From: Dyadobacter crusticola DSM 16708
Lineage (GTDB): Bacteria; Bacteroidota; Bacteroidia; Cytophagales; Spirosomataceae
Reading direction: 5' to 3'
NCBI RefSeq assembly: GCF_000701505.1
Contig: NZ_KL370787.1
Coordinates: 172,432-236,431 of the forward strand
Length of the DNA stretch: 64,000 nucleotides
Shown here: positions 8,923 through 17,864 of the stretch, one piece after another
Position numbering within the stretch: position 1 is the first letter of the stretch
Layout of the letters: the number at the start of each line of letters is the position of its first letter
The notes under the pieces: model-generated
Seen by the model: only the letters and a program-made list of their open reading frames with translations
What the model was told of the DNA's origin: nothing
Database searches by the model: none
Program-made: the position numbers and the translations under genes

Positions 8923-8978
8923 ATTACAGCCTAAGCTTTTCTCATTTATATTACCGTCGCTGATCATCACTGAATAAC

Positions 8979-9395
8979 TTACAACTTCAACTCACCCTCT
9001 TCCTCGCCCTGCCAGTACTTGATCTGTTTTGCGGCAACAGAAATCATCGCAATTCCGGGGGTATCCAGGCCATCTTCAAACCAGGCTTCCAGCTCCTCTA
9101 CCCAATGTTCCTCCATTTTCTCGCGGGTGCGGGTAACATCTGCCTTACCGGCGATTGAAATGAAAATATCATTATCTCCATTGAAACTGAGGTTTACCCC
9201 GCTATCCATTTCAATGTCACTGACCATTCTGGAACCCTCCCAGGTAAAAAAATAGGAATTGCCGTCGTACTCAACCTGACGGTTGTTACTCATTGGCCGG
9301 GATACGAGCATTCCGTTGCTGGTCGTAGTAGTGAGCATACATATATCAAGATCCTTCATGATCTCAGCTACGTCCTTCAAAGTCTTATCTTCCAT
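8979..9395 (-). CDS. Pyridoxamine 5'-phosphate oxidase-like (general stress protein 26 type)
   Basis: 138 residues, cytoplasmic, split-barrel flavin-binding fold. Features typical of the general-stress PNPOx-like family: a short N-terminal helix (LKDVAEIMKDLDICMLTT), SRPMSNN in the flavin phosphate region, YFFTWEGSRMVSDI, and a C-terminal KYWQGEEEG. Such proteins bind FMN or FAD, sometimes heme; few have a known substrate. Monocistronic, with a hairpin terminator 57 bp downstream. Confidence 0.85.
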   Translation of the reverse strand: MEDKTLKDVAEIMKDLDICMLTTTTSNGMLVSRPMSNNRQVEYDGNSYFFTWEGSRMVSDIEMDSGVNLSFNGDNDIFISIAGKADVTRTREKMEEHWVEELEAWFEDGLDTPGIAMISVAAKQIKYWQGEEEGELKL

Positions 9396-9538
9396 GTTTT
9401 TAGTTGTTTTCTGATTTTAAATATCAAAATGGTGCCAGGTATTTTTTTCAAACCTACCCAACCTCGGCCCCTCCCCTTGTAGTTTATTTTATTGACAGGA
9501 TCCACCGGATCATCTTTATACACTTAAACTTATCTGCC

Positions 9539-9817
9539 ATGAAAACTGAGAAGATTCTTGTATTTGCAGCTGCACTTTTTCTTTTAAACCTGGCGGCTTG
9601 CGACAGCAACGAAATGAACCGAGTGACCCCGTCCGCAGATGCAGCTCGCGCTAATCGCGAAGATTCTGCTGGTACAGTGAACCCAGATAGTATTCCGTCG
9701 TTTCCGACGGATTCAATTCCGACAGATTCCATACCATCAGATTCAATTCCGACAGATTCCATTCCGCTGGATTCGGTTCGAAATGACTCCATTGCAACCG
9801 ATTCTCTTAAAAAATAG
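9539..9817 (+). CDS. Small lipoprotein with TDSIP repeats
   Basis: 92 residues from ATG 9539. Signal peptide with lipobox LAAC (Cys21), so lipid-anchored. After a short spacer the protein consists of five-residue repeats of the type (T/S)DSIP (about residues 57-76), decaying to LDSVRNDSIATDSLKK. The DNA shows the same 15-bp periodicity at about 9705-9790, so copy number could change by slippage. No enzymatic domain; probably a disordered acidic linker-like surface or periplasmic lipoprotein. A terminator hairpin follows directly, separating it from the sigma factor gene. Confidence 0.75.
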   Translation: MKTEKILVFAAALFLLNLAACDSNEMNRVTPSADAARANREDSAGTVNPDSIPSFPTDSIPTDSIPSDSIPTDSIPLDSVRNDSIATDSLKK

Positions 9818-9824
9818 TCAGTGC

Positions 9825-9851
9825 GGTGGGCCGCAAATGCTGCGGCCCGCC
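9825..9851 (+). terminator. Hairpin terminator after the lipoprotein gene
   Basis: GGTGGGCCGCA (9825-9835) pairs with TGCGGCCCGCC (9841-9851), with one G-T pair and a 5-nt loop, followed by TTATTT. It overlaps the GTG sometimes chosen as the sigma factor start, which argues for a later start. Confidence 0.65.
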
Positions 9852-9864
9852 TTATTTATCTCAT

Positions 9865-10398
9865 TTGGATAGTCTGGATCAAATATTGGCCGGTTGTCGG
9901 CGCAGGGATCGCCAGAGTCAGGAAAAACTCTACCGGCGCTTCTACCCTGTGCTTTTTGCGTTATGTAAAAATTTCTTTGACGAAAAACACGATGTACTTA
10001 CCGCGCTGAACAATGGTATGATGAAAGTTTTCCAAAATATCGATCAATACGATGCAACAAAAGGTGAGTTGTTCAACTGGATTTACACCGCCGTCAGAAA
10101 CGCCGCGCTAACACTCCTGCGAGACCGCAAAACGCAGCAGTTTGACTATGATGAGATTGACGACCGAATGGGTTTTGAATCCGCTGATAACCCTATTGAA
10201 ACTTTATCCGCAAACGACATTCAAATTTATTTAGCCCAATTGCCCGTTGCTACCCGCCGGATCTGCGGCCTTTTTTATCTTGAGGGATTTTCGGTGAAGG
10301 AAATTGCGGAAGTCCTGGAAATTAGTACCGGGACTGTCAAATGGCATTTGAGCGAAAGCCGGACCCGGTTGAAGAAAATATTTGAAAAATCCCTGTAA
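9865..10398 (+). CDS. ECF-type RNA polymerase sigma-70 factor
   Basis: About 177 residues from TTG 9865 (MDSLDQILAGCRRRDRQSQ, a typical ECF opening). A GTG at 9826 would add 13 residues but lies inside a terminator hairpin. Region 2 is about YRRFYPVLFALCKNFF to FNWIYTAVRNAALTLLRD; region 4 is RRICGLFYLEGFSVKEIAE and STGTVKWHLSESRTRLKK, a complete helix-turn-helix. ECF factors redirect RNA polymerase to envelope or stress genes. The next gene starts 6 bp downstream and encodes a single-span membrane protein, probably its partner or anti-sigma factor. Confidence 0.88.
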   Translation: MDSLDQILAGCRRRDRQSQEKLYRRFYPVLFALCKNFFDEKHDVLTALNNGMMKVFQNIDQYDATKGELFNWIYTAVRNAALTLLRDRKTQQFDYDEIDDRMGFESADNPIETLSANDIQIYLAQLPVATRRICGLFYLEGFSVKEIAEVLEISTGTVKWHLSESRTRLKKIFEKSL

Positions 10399-10404
10399 GC
10401 AGTT

Positions 10405-11868
10405 GTGAGCAAGAAAAACGCACATATCGACAAGTACCTGACGGACAAGCTGCCAGAACCGGAAATCCCGGCTGATGAAGCATGGGCGAATATGAATGGT
10501 ATGCTCGGTCCAGCAGCTGTTTCAGGCGCAGCAGGCGGCAAGTTGCTGGGCGGTCTGAAATGGGCTTCTGTGGTATTAACCGGCGTCTCTATTACTGCTA
10601 TTCTCATCACAAAACTGGTTATTTCCCCCAATTCTCCCGATCAACCTGTCAGGCAGAAAGAACAGCAGGCTGTTGAATCAAAAATTAAAAGCGAAGAAAA
10701 ACTACCTTCTACAATCAGCGACACTACTTATGCCAACCAAATAGCCCAGGAAAACAAAAGCACGGGTGCTATTGAGATAGCAAACAATCGGACTTTCGGA
10801 GCTGACCAAAAGCAGCAACAATCTGATGAACGAGCAGATTTGCAAGCCAGACAAGAACTTGCTGTTAACGCAGGCACAGATATGCATAAAATCGAAATTT
10901 GGGCGACCAAAAGCAGGCCGACAAATACCAGCAGCAGATCATCAAAGCAGCCCGAACCAACGCAAACGTCTGGAGACAACAAGCCCACTTCCGGCAATGA
11001 GAAAGGCGGAAGCAGGTATTCAGAAAAAAGACCAGCGGGCGGAGAAACAATCAGCTACGAGCCCGATGCAAGCGCTTCTGAAACTTTCTCGAATGCAGCA
11101 GATCACCGTAATGGAGCTACCAAATTGCAAATCAGCCTCAGCCCCATTGCAGGGACAAAAGGGAATTTTGCAGGCTCAAAGCCGGAGTTGGGCAATAAGA
11201 TTACGGTAACCACCCCGGTGAAAAGTCAAAAAAGGGCTGAGAAAGAACCCGGCAGTTTTCACATCGGACTTGAATGGAACCTTAACAGTCCATTTGCGAA
11301 AACAAACTATCTTTTTGCAGGAAAAGACTCCGTGAGCAAGCCGGCGAATCTGCTGATTCCCGCACTGGTAATTTCCAGGACCTGGCGCGCGCACCAGCTC
11401 ACCCTCACCGCAGCAGCGCGGCAGACCTATTTCGGGAACAACAAAACCAGCATGCAGGTAATTGATTCTACATTCGGCGACTCGTCGTTACTTTATTACA
11501 ACTACAATCTGATCAAAGCCACGGGCATTCAGTTATCCCTTCAGTATCACTATCGTTTTGCACCCGCTTTTTCGGTTGGCGCTGGAGTTAACTACGCGGT
11601 TTTTTCAAATGCATTGTTGCGGCAAACAACTACAAACTGGCAGAACAAAGTCTGGGATGGTCCGCTTGCCGTGCCTTCAGGGAGAAGTGAAGTCAGTAAA
11701 CACGTTAACCCTTCTCAATTCGCATTGAAAGCCGGTCTTCTCTTCCAGCCAGGGCGTTTTCAGGCAGGGTTTAATGTGATTTTACCTGTAACCAATATCT
11801 CACGCCACGCCGGATCTGACATCAAAGAACTGAATGGACAATTGTTTTTCCGGTTCATGTTCCGGTAG
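10405..11868 (+). CDS. Membrane protein cotranscribed with the ECF sigma factor (putative anti-sigma/barrel protein)
   Basis: 487 residues from GTG 10405, 6 bp after the sigma gene. The N-terminal ~50 residues are cytoplasmic-like (DKYLTDKLPEPEIPADEAW). A membrane helix at about 53-72 (WASVVLTGVSITAILITKLV) follows, then a long polar Gln/Ser/Lys-rich disordered segment (about 80-265). The last ~210 residues have alternating aromatic/polar strands (FHIGLEWNLNSPFAKTNYLF, LQYHYRFAPAFSVGAGVNY, ending RFMFR), as in outer-membrane barrel domains. Sigma-associated fusions of this kind occur in Bacteroidota; the barrel would need to span periplasm and outer membrane. Role as anti-sigma factor is inferred from position only. 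Confidence 0.7.
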   Translation: MSKKNAHIDKYLTDKLPEPEIPADEAWANMNGMLGPAAVSGAAGGKLLGGLKWASVVLTGVSITAILITKLVISPNSPDQPVRQKEQQAVESKIKSEEKLPSTISDTTYANQIAQENKSTGAIEIANNRTFGADQKQQQSDERADLQARQELAVNAGTDMHKIEIWATKSRPTNTSSRSSKQPEPTQTSGDNKPTSGNEKGGSRYSEKRPAGGETISYEPDASASETFSNAADHRNGATKLQISLSPIAGTKGNFAGSKPELGNKITVTTPVKSQKRAEKEPGSFHIGLEWNLNSPFAKTNYLFAGKDSVSKPANLLIPALVISRTWRAHQLTLTAAARQTYFGNNKTSMQVIDSTFGDSSLLYYNYNLIKATGIQLSLQYHYRFAPAFSVGAGVNYAVFSNALLRQTTTNWQNKVWDGPLAVPSGRSEVSKHVNPSQFALKAGLLFQPGRFQAGFNVILPVTNISRHAGSDIKELNGQLFFRFMFR

Positions 11869-11968
11869 TATTTGACTAAGACTCAATCCCGACCGCAGGA
11901 AGAAAGCTGAGGCTATCAATTATCTAAAAACCAGATTTCATTACCCGCTATTTGCCAGTTAATGAATC

Positions 11969-13111
11969 TTAGTACTGCCTGGTTTCAGGATGGAAAGTTT
12001 TCCAGCTGTGCCAGTATTCCTGGTAAGCTTTGAGTGGTTTCAAATCCTCGCCGGCACCTGCAATGCGGTTACCAAGCAAGTTGTAAGCTGCTTTCTCGCT
12101 ATAAATCGTATCGTTTTGCAGTCGTAGTTTCTCCTGATGCTGATTTTCAAAAGCGAAGAAGCTCTTTTTATCCGCAGCCAGCACGACTGCAACCGGCATT
12201 GATCCCACCTGATCCAGAATAAGCTGCTCTTTTTTAAGCCGGTTCCAGTCAAAAGCCTTACTTCCGTCACTGCTGATAACACCGACAACCCAGGACTTCT
12301 CCTTCCACGAAAGTGAATCCGCGCGCGTTAGTAACGACTTGTTTTTTCCCGTTTCGTACCGGCTCATAGAATCGTATTTGGCCTGGTAAGCCGGGTCGGG
12401 CTGCATGATGCTGCTATTCGGATAAAGTTTCAGCCATTGTCTTAATGAAGTTTGCGCGCTGGCAATTTCAGAGAGGATTTGGCCTTTCAGCTCGCCTGCA
12501 ATTGCTTCTCCATTCGCCTGCCGCCACCAGCTTCCTGTTGTTCCGTCCTCAAACATCGCATTGAAATGGTCCATCCCGACCAGCCTGAAATGCTCTGTTT
12601 TACCATTCACGACAGGCTCAAAAACTCTTCCGGTCCGGCAAACTGTACAATAGGTAACCATGACCGGTTTCCCGCCTAAGCTATCGCGCACCTGATGGTG
12701 GTAGCCAATAAACTGAATGGGATAAGCTTTTGCTTCACCGTTGACGACCGCACCTATTACCAGCCTGTCTGCATTCACTTTATTACCAGCTGCATTCTGC
12801 ATTAACAAGGTACTTGGCTGATAAAACATAGTATCTGCCGCCATTTCATAATTAGTAGCATAAGAGATCCCGAGTGCCAGTATCAGCAGCAAAACAGGCA
12901 GCCACTTCATTTTGGCTCTCAAAACACCAACTGAACCAACCAGGATCAGCAACCAGCATGTAACCCGGAAAGCCCAGCGCCAGGTATGCAGAAAATAGGC
13001 CAGGTCAATGCTGTTCATACGCTGACTGCCCGGCATTGGCATGATGAAGTAGACTTTGGCGACTTCGTAAAGTATGATCCCGATAATACCGAGATAGAAG
13101 AGCTTTTTCAT
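11969..13111 (-). CDS. DUF3179 domain-containing membrane protein
   Basis: 380 residues from MKKLFYLGIIGI (ATG 13111); the upstream in-frame extension runs through repeat DNA and was not used. Three or four hydrophobic helices in the first ~110 residues (MKKLFYLGIIGIILYEV, WAFRVTCWLLILVGSVGVL, WLPVLLLILALGISY) are followed by the DUF3179 domain: VIGAVVNGEAKAYPIQFI, HHQVRD, VTYCTVCRTGRVFEP with a CTVC cysteine pair, and GSWWRQANGEAIAG. The family is found in many bacteria and archaea; its function is unknown, and the CxxC pair suggests metal or redox chemistry. Confidence 0.85.
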   Translation of the reverse strand: MKKLFYLGIIGIILYEVAKVYFIMPMPGSQRMNSIDLAYFLHTWRWAFRVTCWLLILVGSVGVLRAKMKWLPVLLLILALGISYATNYEMAADTMFYQPSTLLMQNAAGNKVNADRLVIGAVVNGEAKAYPIQFIGYHHQVRDSLGGKPVMVTYCTVCRTGRVFEPVVNGKTEHFRLVGMDHFNAMFEDGTTGSWWRQANGEAIAGELKGQILSEIASAQTSLRQWLKLYPNSSIMQPDPAYQAKYDSMSRYETGKNKSLLTRADSLSWKEKSWVVGVISSDGSKAFDWNRLKKEQLILDQVGSMPVAVVLAADKKSFFAFENQHQEKLRLQNDTIYSEKAAYNLLGNRIAGAGEDLKPLKAYQEYWHSWKTFHPETRQY

Positions 13112-13150
13112 GGATATAAATCTTTCCTGGTTGACAAAAGAAACAAAGAA

Positions 13151-13180
13151 ACGCCCTTCGGCTGCGCTCAGGGTGACAAT
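13151..13180. repeat. Single arm of the CTGCGCTCAG...TGACAA repeat family
   Basis: The core CTTCGGCTGCGCTCAG followed by GGTGACAA matches one arm of the long inverted repeats at 51018-51081 and 57639-57724. Here it is a lone arm just upstream of the DUF3179 gene start. Confidence 0.6.
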
Positions 13181-13188
13181 TAACAAAG

Positions 13189-13218
13189 AAACGGGTTCGC
13201 CATGTGGCAAACCCGTTT
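13189..13218 (-). terminator. Hairpin terminator after the MFS gene
   Basis: AAACGGGTT (13189-13197) pairs with AACCCGTTT (13210-13218), with a further 3-bp GCC/GGC stem in the loop. It lies 39 bp downstream of the MFS stop codon and its minus-strand 3' side is T-rich, so it probably ends the AhpD-TonB receptor-MFS operon. Confidence 0.6.
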
Positions 13219-13256
13219 GCCTAATATATTAACCTATGATATTCGCTTTTAAATAG

Positions 13257-14474
13257 TTACTTACTGCGCATTGTGAAAATCAATGCAATCACAAAAGGTA
13301 AAGTGAACACGAGCAATGCATTCCCGAAACCACCCAGTACGCTCACCAGAGACCCTATAAAAAACACGGCAGTAGCGGTAAAAAACCGCCCGATATTGAA
13401 ACAGAACCCCGTAGCAGTACCGCGAACCGACACCGGAAACAGCTCCGGAATATAGCTGGACAATGCACCCTGGCTGATACCAAAGCAAAATGAAAGCACG
13501 GCCGTTTCGAGGTAAATGATGTTGGAAAAAGTATCATTTGTCAAAAACAAAATACAGCAGGTGAGCAGGCAGGCTGTGAACACGGCGGTCAACGTTTTCT
13601 TTTTACCAAAACGATTGAGCAGAACACCCGAAAAAACACCGCCCAGAATGCCGCCCACTCCGAGAAGGATCATGATCAGTCCCCGTTCTTTCTGTCCGTT
13701 TTCCCCGGCCGCAAGTAAACTCTGAGCCCAGGTAGGAAGCCAGGAGAATATCCCCCAGAGGCCGATCAATACCGATCCGAAAATGATTGAGCCCGATATC
13801 AGGTTCAGCCGGTTTTCGCCAGTGAGCAGTTGCTGCGGTTTCTTTTCGGCAACTTTGAGGTCGCGCCATTTGGCAGACTCAGGGGCGAGCATAAAAATGA
13901 CGAGCGCGGTAAGTACGGGGATAATGCCAATTCCAAATGCACTTCGCCAATCGGAGAAGATCAGGTTCAGGCTTCCGGTTGCAACGATGCCGACCGGGAA
14001 ACAAACCGCCAGGATACCCAGCATAACTGCCTTCGTTTTGTCTTCCCAAATCTCTGATATGTAAACAGTAGAGATCAGCAGAACGCCGCCTACGCCCATT
14101 CCTGCGAAAAAACGGAATGCTACAAGTGCATACAAGTTGGGAACAATGGTGACCAGGCAGGTAAAGATCCCGTAAAGTGCGGTGACCAGCGTCAGCGATT
14201 TCACGCGCCCAATCCGGTCACTTACTACACCAAATAGCAGCCCGCCGCACATCCAGCCGTACAAATACAATGCATTGATGTAAGCACCTATCTCCCCCAG
14301 TCTGGCGTCGCTTACCGGTTCGCCGTTCAGCTCAGGGACAGCCACTGGCAAGAAAACGGACATCAGCGTGGAAACGGTCCCGCTGAACGTATAGCTCACA
14401 AAGCACAATGCGAATGCAAGCCATTTTCCGGAAACACTTTTAGCTTTTACACCTGTCATTTCGAGAGTTTGCAT
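13257..14474 (-). CDS. MFS transporter
   Basis: 405 residues with about 12 hydrophobic helices. The signature loop between helices 2 and 3 is GGLLFGVVSDRIGRVKSL, with the mirrored loop GGVFSGVLLNRFGKKKTL in the second half, as in the sugar/aromatic-acid porter branch of the major facilitator superfamily. The protein starts 13 bp after the TonB receptor stop codon, so it is the last gene of the operon, probably moving across the inner membrane what the receptor takes through the outer membrane. Substrate unknown. A hairpin follows the stop codon. Confidence 0.9.
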   Translation of the reverse strand: MQTLEMTGVKAKSVSGKWLAFALCFVSYTFSGTVSTLMSVFLPVAVPELNGEPVSDARLGEIGAYINALYLYGWMCGGLLFGVVSDRIGRVKSLTLVTALYGIFTCLVTIVPNLYALVAFRFFAGMGVGGVLLISTVYISEIWEDKTKAVMLGILAVCFPVGIVATGSLNLIFSDWRSAFGIGIIPVLTALVIFMLAPESAKWRDLKVAEKKPQQLLTGENRLNLISGSIIFGSVLIGLWGIFSWLPTWAQSLLAAGENGQKERGLIMILLGVGGILGGVFSGVLLNRFGKKKTLTAVFTACLLTCCILFLTNDTFSNIIYLETAVLSFCFGISQGALSSYIPELFPVSVRGTATGFCFNIGRFFTATAVFFIGSLVSVLGGFGNALLVFTLPFVIALIFTMRSK

Positions 14475-14486
14475 AGCTCCTGCGGG

Positions 14487-17258
14487 TTATCTGAATAGCT
14501 GATCGAAATTCAAACTCACGTAGTACAACCCGCCCACAGCCGGCGAACCGTAGGCCTGTACAATGTATTTGTTGGTAATGTTAGAACCGCCGACCTTCAC
14601 AGTGGTTTTCAGCGAGGGAATGCGGTAGCTTACCTGGGCATCGAGCAGGTTGTAAGCCTGCACTTTGCCGGGGCGCATTTCGGTGAAGGTACCGTACCAG
14701 TCAAAGCTGCTTTGCCAGTGCCAGGCAATGTTAAAGCCGAGCTTATCAGTCAGTTTCGGGTTGCCAAAAATCACATTTGACTTCCATTCAGGTGTGTTAA
14801 ATGCGGGAATGTTGTTTGCATCGGCATCTCCGATATTGAAATCGATCCAGGTTGCATTGCCGCTCAGCTTGTAGTTGCGGGGCAAAGAATAGGTAACACC
14901 TGCGCTGACGCCCTGAATGGAAACTTTGTCGGCCGCATTGGTATACAGCTGAAACAGCTGCCTGTCGGCTCCCAATAACTCGGCGGCAGCAGCAGGGTTG
15001 ACCGATCCATCCGCTAATAGAATATCTGATTTAGCCCGCGCCACGACCGTATTGATCATAAAGTCGGTGTACTGGCTGTAATAGTAATTGACATCCAACA
15101 ATAACTTCTTGCTGATCAAACCTTTGTAGCCTATCTCATAACTTTTCACTTTTTCAGATTTGATGTAAGGCACATTGGACTTGACCAGCTTATCCTTATT
15201 GTTCGCGACTGCCTGCGGAAATGGGATACCTTTTTGCATATCAGCACCAAATGCATTCGCAAATGCAGAGAATGATCCAATGGTTACCGAATTTTCATAG
15301 GCATTCAATCCTTGTGAATTAACGGGCGCTCCACCCAGAATGATGATCGGCCCGACATTGAGCTTGATATACTGGTCGCCGATGGTCGGGTTACGGAACC
15401 CGGTCTGGTAGGAAGCACGGAAGTGATGGTTTTCTGTGGGAGAAAAAACGGCAGAAGCGCGGGGCGTGAAGCGGCCCTCGAAATTCTCGTTTTTATCATA
15501 GCGGCCCGACAATGTAATCTTTAAATGCTCTTTCCACAGAGATTTGGAAGCTTGCGCAAATACGCCATACTCTTCGTTCGTCAGGTTCTTGTCTTTATCG
15601 TCAAAAAGCGTCCCGCCGGTATTCAGATAGTACTTCCTGTAATTTCCGCCGACCTGCAAATTGAAGACCTTCAATACAGAACTGAAATCATACATTCCTT
15701 CCACGTGCCGCAGGCTGCATTCGCTCAGGATACCCGCACCCGCCAAACCTCTGGTTTTGATCAATGCATCCTTCGCACTACCAAATTCAGCCGAACCTGG
15801 CAAAATTCGACCCTGATCGGCAAAACTGCGGGCTGCATTGTGATCTTTTGTAGCTACACCGCCGACAGTACCGTTATAAGCTGCTGCATACCTCTCAAAC
15901 CAGACTGCGTCCGCTTTATCCGGCGATACAGTTGCGCCTGTCAGGTCTTTTACCCAGGTCCGGTTAATGTGCTGCCCGAGTGCGCGGGTATTATACGAAT
16001 TGGTAGAAAGCTCCTGATTGGAATACGCCCTGACGTAAAAATTACTTCCGCGGAGTTCAAGTTTGTGTTGGATGAATTTAAAATCGTTGATCACAAAACG
16101 GTTACTTCCCGTATACTGCGCAGTTCCCTGGTTGAAATTGCCCTGGTAAATAGCTTCCAGCTTGTCGGTGATGCGATAATGCAAGGCCGCATTCAGTTTG
16201 AGGCTGTATACTCCGTAAGTTGCCAAATCCTTTTCTTCATAGCCCGTGCGTGATACCCGGCCGATGCCGGGTAGTGTTTGCGCCACTTCGTCTCCATAAA
16301 CATTCAGCTGATTTTTACCCGGATTATTCGGACCGCGGCTTGCTTCCGGCGTGTTAGGATCAATGTCTGTATAGTCGTTTGCATACCAGTCTGTTCCTTT
16401 CAGGTAAGATGCATTGATTTTGAAAGCAAACCTGTTGTTGAATGCTTTTGCATAACGGATTGCCAGATCGTACATCGGCTTGGCGCCCTGATCAGTTCCG
16501 TCGCCAATATGATTTACGCCAAATTTCGTCTGCGCACTGAGTCCCTGGTATTCAAATGGGTTTTTAGTGCGTGTGTTCAGCATTCCGTTGAAGGCGATCG
16601 GACCGTACAATGCAGACGCAGCACCCGGTATCAGCTCGGCACTTTCTACATCAATGTCGTGCGGGCCAAACAAATTTCCCATCGCAAACCCGAGTCCCGA
16701 GGGCTGGTTATCCACACCGTCTACCAGTTGTAAAAACCGGCTGTTGCCCGTCGTGTTAAAACCTCTTGTGTTGATCTGCTTGTAAGTAAGGCTGCTCGTC
16801 ACCATGTCGAGCGATTTCATATTAAGAAGTCCATCGTAAAAGTTAGCAGAAGGTGTTTGCTGAATGGCGCGAGAATCCATTTTCTCTATGCTGACCGGCG
16901 ATCTCAGGATACTTTCCTCGACCCGCGACGCAGTGACCACTACCTGGCTAAGCTCCTCAATGGATGGTACCAGGCTCACTTTCAGGTCCTGGCCAGAGAC
17001 AACCTCCACTTCCTGGCGCGCATAACCCACCAGTGAAATGACCAGAGTCGCAGGAATTGAAGTATTAAGCTCAAACGAACCTGCAGAATTGGTAATCGTG
17101 CCGGTATTTTTTCCTTTTACCGAAACGGATACACCGGATATCGGTTCCCGGGACTCGCTGCTGAGAATTTGACCTATTATTTTCATCGATTGCGCGACTG
17201 CTGTCTCTGAGGCACCAATGCAGAACAGGAGGAAGAGGAAGAGTAGATGTTTTTTCAT
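14487..17258 (-). CDS. TonB-dependent receptor
   Basis: 923 residues with signal peptide ending ETAVAQ. A carboxypeptidase-regulatory-like (CarboxypepD_reg) domain covers about residues 25-105 (GQILSSESREPISGVSVSVK). The plug follows (VVVTASRVEESILRSPVSIE, then FNTTGNSRFLQLVDGVDNQ and AELIPGAASALYGPIAFNG). The 22-strand barrel ends VGGLYYVSLNFDQLFR with a C-terminal aromatic, as needed for BAM insertion. It is not paired with a SusD protein, so classic polysaccharide uptake is unlikely. Third gene of a compact operon with two AhpD-like proteins upstream and an MFS permease downstream; the ligand is unknown. Confidence 0.93.
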   Translation of the reverse strand: MKKHLLFLFLLFCIGASETAVAQSMKIIGQILSSESREPISGVSVSVKGKNTGTITNSAGSFELNTSIPATLVISLVGYARQEVEVVSGQDLKVSLVPSIEELSQVVVTASRVEESILRSPVSIEKMDSRAIQQTPSANFYDGLLNMKSLDMVTSSLTYKQINTRGFNTTGNSRFLQLVDGVDNQPSGLGFAMGNLFGPHDIDVESAELIPGAASALYGPIAFNGMLNTRTKNPFEYQGLSAQTKFGVNHIGDGTDQGAKPMYDLAIRYAKAFNNRFAFKINASYLKGTDWYANDYTDIDPNTPEASRGPNNPGKNQLNVYGDEVAQTLPGIGRVSRTGYEEKDLATYGVYSLKLNAALHYRITDKLEAIYQGNFNQGTAQYTGSNRFVINDFKFIQHKLELRGSNFYVRAYSNQELSTNSYNTRALGQHINRTWVKDLTGATVSPDKADAVWFERYAAAYNGTVGGVATKDHNAARSFADQGRILPGSAEFGSAKDALIKTRGLAGAGILSECSLRHVEGMYDFSSVLKVFNLQVGGNYRKYYLNTGGTLFDDKDKNLTNEEYGVFAQASKSLWKEHLKITLSGRYDKNENFEGRFTPRASAVFSPTENHHFRASYQTGFRNPTIGDQYIKLNVGPIIILGGAPVNSQGLNAYENSVTIGSFSAFANAFGADMQKGIPFPQAVANNKDKLVKSNVPYIKSEKVKSYEIGYKGLISKKLLLDVNYYYSQYTDFMINTVVARAKSDILLADGSVNPAAAAELLGADRQLFQLYTNAADKVSIQGVSAGVTYSLPRNYKLSGNATWIDFNIGDADANNIPAFNTPEWKSNVIFGNPKLTDKLGFNIAWHWQSSFDWYGTFTEMRPGKVQAYNLLDAQVSYRIPSLKTTVKVGGSNITNKYIVQAYGSPAVGGLYYVSLNFDQLFR

Positions 17259-17276
17259 ACACAGTTATTTTGTAAG

Positions 17277-17852
17277 TCAGGAAGGTTGATTTTGTTGTTT
17301 CAAATGATCGTATCCATTTGGCAATCTGTTGTAGCCGTGGTCTTTGAGACGCTGCCCAAGGCCAAGGTAAAATTGCGGATCAGCGGGGGCGACAGTCGCC
17401 ATTCCGTCTACATAGCGGTTGTATAGGCAAAACAGGGCGGCAATCAGTACGGTATCGTGGATTTCAGTGTCCGTCGCGCCTGCATTACGTGCATGTTCTA
17501 TTGCTTCGGGAGTCACAGCTTGCCCGCTGACCTGCACCAGTTTGGCGATTTTCAGCAGCGCCTTCATTTTTTCACTTACCGGTGCAGTATCGATATCCTG
17601 TTTTACCATTTCACAGGTTTCGGTTTCACCCAGCAGGATATCGGCTGCTGCGGTATGCGCCGCTGTGCAGAATTTGCATTCATTATTGTGCGACACGATG
17701 GTGGCAATCAGCTCGCGCTCAGCTTCGGTCAGGCTGTTTTCTCCGCGCAGCAAAAATTGTGTGAGCAACCGGATCGGATGCGCCGTTTCCTTGCTGTATT
17801 CCAGCAGGCCGGTAATACCTGGCAAGTGCTCAGGCAATGGGATATGTGGCAT
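17277..17852 (-). CDS. AhpD-like carboxymuconolactone decarboxylase family protein (copy 2)
   Basis: 191 residues, all-helical AhpD/CMD fold. The proton-relay signature of alkylhydroperoxidase D is complete: Glu47, then CKFCTAAH with Cys59, Cys62 and His66. It has the same architecture as its upstream neighbour at 17865, from which it is separated by 12 bp; the two share IPLPE/INLPDE, PGI.GL, EIHDTVLIAA.FC..NRYVDG and are clearly tandem duplicates. Likely peroxidase or disulfide reductase chemistry in the cytoplasm. The TonB receptor gene starts 18 bp downstream, making this a shared transcript. Confidence 0.9.
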   Translation of the reverse strand: MPHIPLPEHLPGITGLLEYSKETAHPIRLLTQFLLRGENSLTEAERELIATIVSHNNECKFCTAAHTAAADILLGETETCEMVKQDIDTAPVSEKMKALLKIAKLVQVSGQAVTPEAIEHARNAGATDTEIHDTVLIAALFCLYNRYVDGMATVAPADPQFYLGLGQRLKDHGYNRLPNGYDHLKQQNQPS

Positions 17853-17864
17853 TTTAAAGTGTTT

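Noticed and set aside
9821-10009. 62-codon frame starting GTG 9821
   Set aside because: It overlaps the sigma factor gene in another phase and begins just before the terminator hairpin; no protein-like features.
15525-16253. 242-codon rightward frame
   Set aside because: It is antisense to the TonB receptor barrel, has no domain, and codon composition follows the receptor frame.
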